A stretch of DNA of 64,000 bases, taken from Cedecea neteri (GTDB taxonomy: Bacteria > Pseudomonadota > Gammaproteobacteria > Enterobacterales > Enterobacteriaceae). Made by a program: the position numbers and the translations under genes. The notes below the pieces were generated by a model. That model was not told where the DNA came from. It did not search any database and saw only the letters and a program-made list of their open reading frames with translations. This document shows positions 61,151 to 64,000 of this stretch, in pieces; within the stretch, counting starts at the first letter, position 1; every line of letters begins with the position of its first letter. The DNA lies in assembly GCF_000758305.1 (NCBI RefSeq), contig NZ_CP009458.1, positions 3,348,001 through 3,412,000 of the forward strand. The letters run 5' to 3'.

Positions 61151-61772
61151 AGCGTGAGAAGAAAATTAGCTTCAGCCCCAAAATCCCCATCACGCCGCCC
61201 GCTAAGCGGTCAATTACGGTTTTAAAACGCAGGTAGGCATTGCGCGGCTTCTCGGAAGAGAGCACCAGCGTGACAATCGAATACCATCCCGCATCAATCA
61301 CAAAGCACAGCACCGGCAGCACGACGTAGTAGAACGCCGGGATCTCGCGCGGCAGCAGCGCGGTAAAAATACTGGCAAACACGACGGCGGTTTTCGGGTT
61401 GCTCAGCTGAGTGAACAGCCCGTCGCGGAAAGTCGCCATCATGCTTTTATCGCTTTTCCCCACGGCGCCAACGTGCAGCGGTTCGCGCGAGTGTTTGATG
61501 ATCTTATACGCCAGCCACAGCAGATAAAGCCCTCCGGCTATCTTGATCCCGGTATAAGCCACCGGCACCGCCAGCAGAAAAGCCTGCAGACCCAGCAGCG
61601 CCATCAGTGAAAACGCCGCCGCTCCGACGCCAGTCCCTAGTGCGGTCACCAGGCCATGCGCGCGGGAACGGGCCACGGCATTCTGGGCGACATAAACAAA
61701 GCTTGGGCCGGGGCTCATGGCGCCCAGCGCGATAGTTGCGGTAATAGCAAAAAGGGGTGTAATAACGCTCAT
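61149..61772 (-). CDS. LysE/RhtB-family amino-acid exporter
   Basis: The protein has 207 residues and six membrane helices. Family signature near the N-terminus: ALGAMSPGPSFVYVAQNAVARSRAHGLVTALGTGVGA; also FTQLSNPKTAVVFASIFTALLP. Members export amino acids or their derivatives; the substrate is unknown. The LysR gene 80 bases upstream runs in the same direction. Confidence 0.9.
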   Translation of the reverse strand: MSVITPLFAITATIALGAMSPGPSFVYVAQNAVARSRAHGLVTALGTGVGAAAFSLMALLGLQAFLLAVPVAYTGIKIAGGLYLLWLAYKIIKHSREPLHVGAVGKSDKSMMATFRDGLFTQLSNPKTAVVFASIFTALLPREIPAFYYVVLPVLCFVIDAGWYSIVTLVLSSEKPRNAYLRFKTVIDRLAGGVMGILGLKLIFFSR

Positions 61773-61852
61773 TTACGGGATCCGGTTGGTGGGAAAACAA
61801 TTTTTTAACCTGAAAGCGCAAGAGGTGACAACCGCAAGTGTGTGCCGATTTA

Positions 61853-62716
61853 TTACCGCCGCTCGCGCAGCCGGTCGATCATCCAGCGGCCAGCCGGGCC
61901 GGGCGGCGTTTTGTTCGACCAGGCGACATCCACCTCAAGATTCTGCGGCCAGCCTTCCACCTTCAGCGGCTTAAGCACGCCGTGTCCAAACTGGTTCACC
62001 AACCAGCTCGGCAAAATCCCCCAGCCAAACCCCTGTTCCGCCATCTCAAGCAGCAGCAGTAAAGACGGAGACGACCAGATGGGGCCGCGCGCGGCGACCT
62101 TGCCGGGGCGCACAAAGGTTTTAAGCACCAGCTGCCGCACGGTATGCAGCTCATCCATCCGCACCTCTGTCTGCTTCGCAAGCGGGTGATCGCGATGGAT
62201 AAAAATAGTCATTTCTGCGCCGACCTGGAGACGGGCGACGGTGATATCCGGCGGGTAACTCTCCTGCACGCGCAGGACACCGACGTGGGCGCGACCGATC
62301 TGTAGACTATCAATTACGTCTTCATCTTCGGCAATAATGCATTCAAATTCGATATCCGGATAACGATCGGAAAACTGCTGCAGGATGGATTCGTGGTGGG
62401 CGGTTTGCCACATGTCGGAAAGCACAAAAGTCAGGCGTGGTTCGACGTTGTCTGCCAGCCGGACGGATACTTCATCCAACCGCTCGCTGGCGGCAAAAAT
62501 CGCCTGCACATAGGGCAAAACCCGCTGCCCGTGCGGGGTGAGCGTTGGCTGCCTGGCGTGGCGGTCAAACAGGGTGACGCCGAGATCGGCCTCCAGGTTG
62601 GCAATGGCGCTGCTGATGGTGGACTGGCTCTTTTTAAGCTTACGCGCGGCGGCGGAAAAAGAACCCGTTTCAACGGCCTGCAAAAATGCTTCCAGTGATT
62701 CCGGGGAGTAACGCAT
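61853..62716 (-). CDS. LysR-family transcription regulator
   Basis: The protein has 287 residues: an N-terminal winged helix-turn-helix (SLEAFLQAVETGSFSAAARKLKKSQSTISSAI) and a substrate-binding domain that senses an unknown ligand. It is divergent from the PACE pump gene, 88 bases apart. In Acinetobacter the LysR protein AceR controls the PACE pump gene aceI, so this is the likely regulator of the pump. Confidence 0.92.
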   Translation of the reverse strand: MRYSPESLEAFLQAVETGSFSAAARKLKKSQSTISSAIANLEADLGVTLFDRHARQPTLTPHGQRVLPYVQAIFAASERLDEVSVRLADNVEPRLTFVLSDMWQTAHHESILQQFSDRYPDIEFECIIAEDEDVIDSLQIGRAHVGVLRVQESYPPDITVARLQVGAEMTIFIHRDHPLAKQTEVRMDELHTVRQLVLKTFVRPGKVAARGPIWSSPSLLLLLEMAEQGFGWGILPSWLVNQFGHGVLKPLKVEGWPQNLEVDVAWSNKTPPGPAGRWMIDRLRERR

Positions 62717-62804
62717 AAACTATCGCTTTTATCGATGGCTGTTAGCTATATCATATCAACAATTACGATGATAATGGCGGCCTTGTGAAAAAGGAGTCAT
62801 CAAA

Positions 62805-63260
62805 ATGAAATCGCAAAACAACAGAAGCCTGTCTGAGCGCATTGTGCATGCCGTCGGCTTCGAGGCCATCGCCATCGGTATCTGTGCGCCAACGGCCGCG
62901 TGGCTGATGAACAAACCGCTGTTCCAGATGGGCGCGCTGGCCATCATGCTGTCCACCGTCGCAATGGTCTGGAACATTATTTACAACGCCGGGTTTGATA
63001 AATTTTACCCGCCGTCACGCAAGCGTGGCATGGGGCTGCGCGTTGCCCACGCGCTGGGCTTTGAAGGGGGCTTTATTCTGATTGGCCTGCCGCTCGCCGC
63101 GTGGATGCTGAACGTCACGCTGCTCCAGGCGCTAATGGTAGAGATTGGTTTCTTCCTGTTCTTCCTGCCGTACACCGTGGCTTATAACTGGTGCTACGAC
63201 TGGCTGCGCGCCAAACGCTTTCAGAACGTGGCCAGCAGAGAGATGAAAAAACAGTCCTGA
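62805..63260 (+). CDS. PACE-family multidrug/biguanide efflux transporter
   Basis: The protein has 151 residues and four membrane helices arranged as two repeats: RIVHAVGFEAIAIGI and RVAHALGFEGGFILIG, each with the conserved Glu of the family (Glu20 in the first). It resembles AceI, which exports chlorhexidine and short-chain diamines using the proton gradient. Confidence 0.92.
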   Translation: MKSQNNRSLSERIVHAVGFEAIAIGICAPTAAWLMNKPLFQMGALAIMLSTVAMVWNIIYNAGFDKFYPPSRKRGMGLRVAHALGFEGGFILIGLPLAAWMLNVTLLQALMVEIGFFLFFLPYTVAYNWCYDWLRAKRFQNVASREMKKQS

Positions 63261-63360
63261 TTTGCAGGATTGTGCAAGCATCAAACAGGATTGCGCTACA
63301 GGAAAACGGGCGTGTTCGACGACACTTTAAGCGTCAAACACACCCCCTGGAGCGCAAAAA

Positions 63361-64000
63361 ATGAAAACCATCGACACCCTCTATATTAACGGTCAGCACG
63401 TCACGCCCCACGGCACTGAGGTGCTGACCTTAATTCATCCCGTCAGCGAACAACCTGTCGCTCAGGTTCGCCTGGCAGACGAAGAAGACACCCGCCTTGC
63501 CATCGCCGCCGCAAAAGCCGCTTTTCCGCAAATGCGCCTCTCCAGCCGCGAACAAAGAATGATTTGGCTGCAGCTGCTGCACGACGCCGTGAAAGCGCGT
63601 GAAGATGAGCTGGTGGAGACCATGGTGGATGAATACGGCTGCCCGGTCGCTTTCGCCCAAAGCACCGTGGCGCGCTCGTACAACAGCTTCCTGCAGGCTA
63701 TCGATCTGCTGAAAGACTATGCCTTTGAAACGCAGGCTGGAATGGCGAAAGTGGTCATGGAGCCGCTGGGCGTAGTGGGGCTCATTACCCCGTGGAACGC
63801 TAACTACGGATTTATCGCCGGCAAACTGTCGATGGTGATTGCCTCCGGCAGCACCGCAGTTATCAAGCCCAGCGAACTCAGCGCCCGGCAAACGGCGATC
63901 ATCACGGAATGCTTGCATGCAGCCGGGCTGCCCGACGGCGTGATTAATATCGTTACTGGTTTGGGCAATGTGGTTGGGGCGGAAATCACGCGTCACCCGG
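63361..64000 (+). CDS. Aldehyde dehydrogenase, N-terminal part, cut by right edge
   Basis: 213 codons are visible. YINGQHVTP at the start, IAAAKAAFPQMRLSSREQR, and the active-site Asn in GLITPWNANYGF with KPSELSARQT are typical of the NAD(P)-dependent aldehyde dehydrogenase family. The catalytic Cys and Glu lie beyond the window. The substrate cannot be told. A weak GGAG precedes the ATG. Confidence 0.92.
   Translation, partial: MKTIDTLYINGQHVTPHGTEVLTLIHPVSEQPVAQVRLADEEDTRLAIAAAKAAFPQMRLSSREQRMIWLQLLHDAVKAREDELVETMVDEYGCPVAFAQSTVARSYNSFLQAIDLLKDYAFETQAGMAKVVMEPLGVVGLITPWNANYGFIAGKLSMVIASGSTAVIKPSELSARQTAIITECLHAAGLPDGVINIVTGLGNVVGAEITRHP

Overview
This 64 kb window is chromosomal DNA of an Enterobacteriaceae species. 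The run speG-ynfB-ynfA-ydfG-dcp, and the genes ydcF, cybB, frmRA, katG and ydiH, are core genes of the E. coli/Enterobacter/Cedecea/Klebsiella group. I cannot name the genus.

Region 1 (1-22789) is most of the downstream half of a type VI secretion locus: the 3' end of clpV, two vgrG genes, two Tle3-type phospholipase effectors, two PAAR genes, a Tla3-like adaptor, tssM, tssA, tssF, tssG, tssJ, tssE and a vasL-like gene. The sheath, tube and other membrane-complex genes must lie outside the left edge. The vgrG-effector-PAAR cassette is present twice. The second copy sits inside the 3' end of tssM: TssM now ends in out-of-frame clpV-derived sequence, and what looks like its original tail is found 5.5 kb downstream, directly in front of tssA.

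Region 2 (22828-40674) is metabolic and accessory. It holds a chemoreceptor behind a likely sigma-28 promoter, a FosA-acetyltransferase fusion, ydcF, cybB, two AraC-regulator/SDR pairs, and a RibD-type reductase. It also holds a minus-strand operon of ChaN-like lipoprotein, TonB, exported S9 peptidase and TonB-dependent receptor behind a strong Fur box. That operon looks like a complete pathway to take up an iron- or haem-bearing protein or peptide and cleave it in the periplasm; it is my main candidate for an undescribed system. A PepSY protein and a DUF2946 protein, both Met/His-rich, follow.

Region 3 (about 41176-50330) is a decayed lambda-like prophage fused on its left to a fragment of an SNF2 helicase gene. 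It keeps the lysis cassette, several small accessory genes, a recognisable cos site and the start of the packaging/head module (nu1, A, W, B), but no integrase, repressor or tail genes. Several genes are broken: amber codons in the adenine methylase and terminase A, one-base A-tract shifts in A and W, an internal deletion in A, and a truncated portal.

Region 4 (50377-64000) is ordinary enterobacterial backbone: formaldehyde detoxification (frmRA), katG, speG, ynfB, ynfA, ydfG, dcp, queH, an NTPase, a thioesterase, ydiH, a LysE-type exporter, a LysR regulator divergent from a PACE efflux pump, and the start of an aldehyde dehydrogenase cut by the right edge. No rRNA, tRNA, CRISPR array or insertion sequence was recognised.
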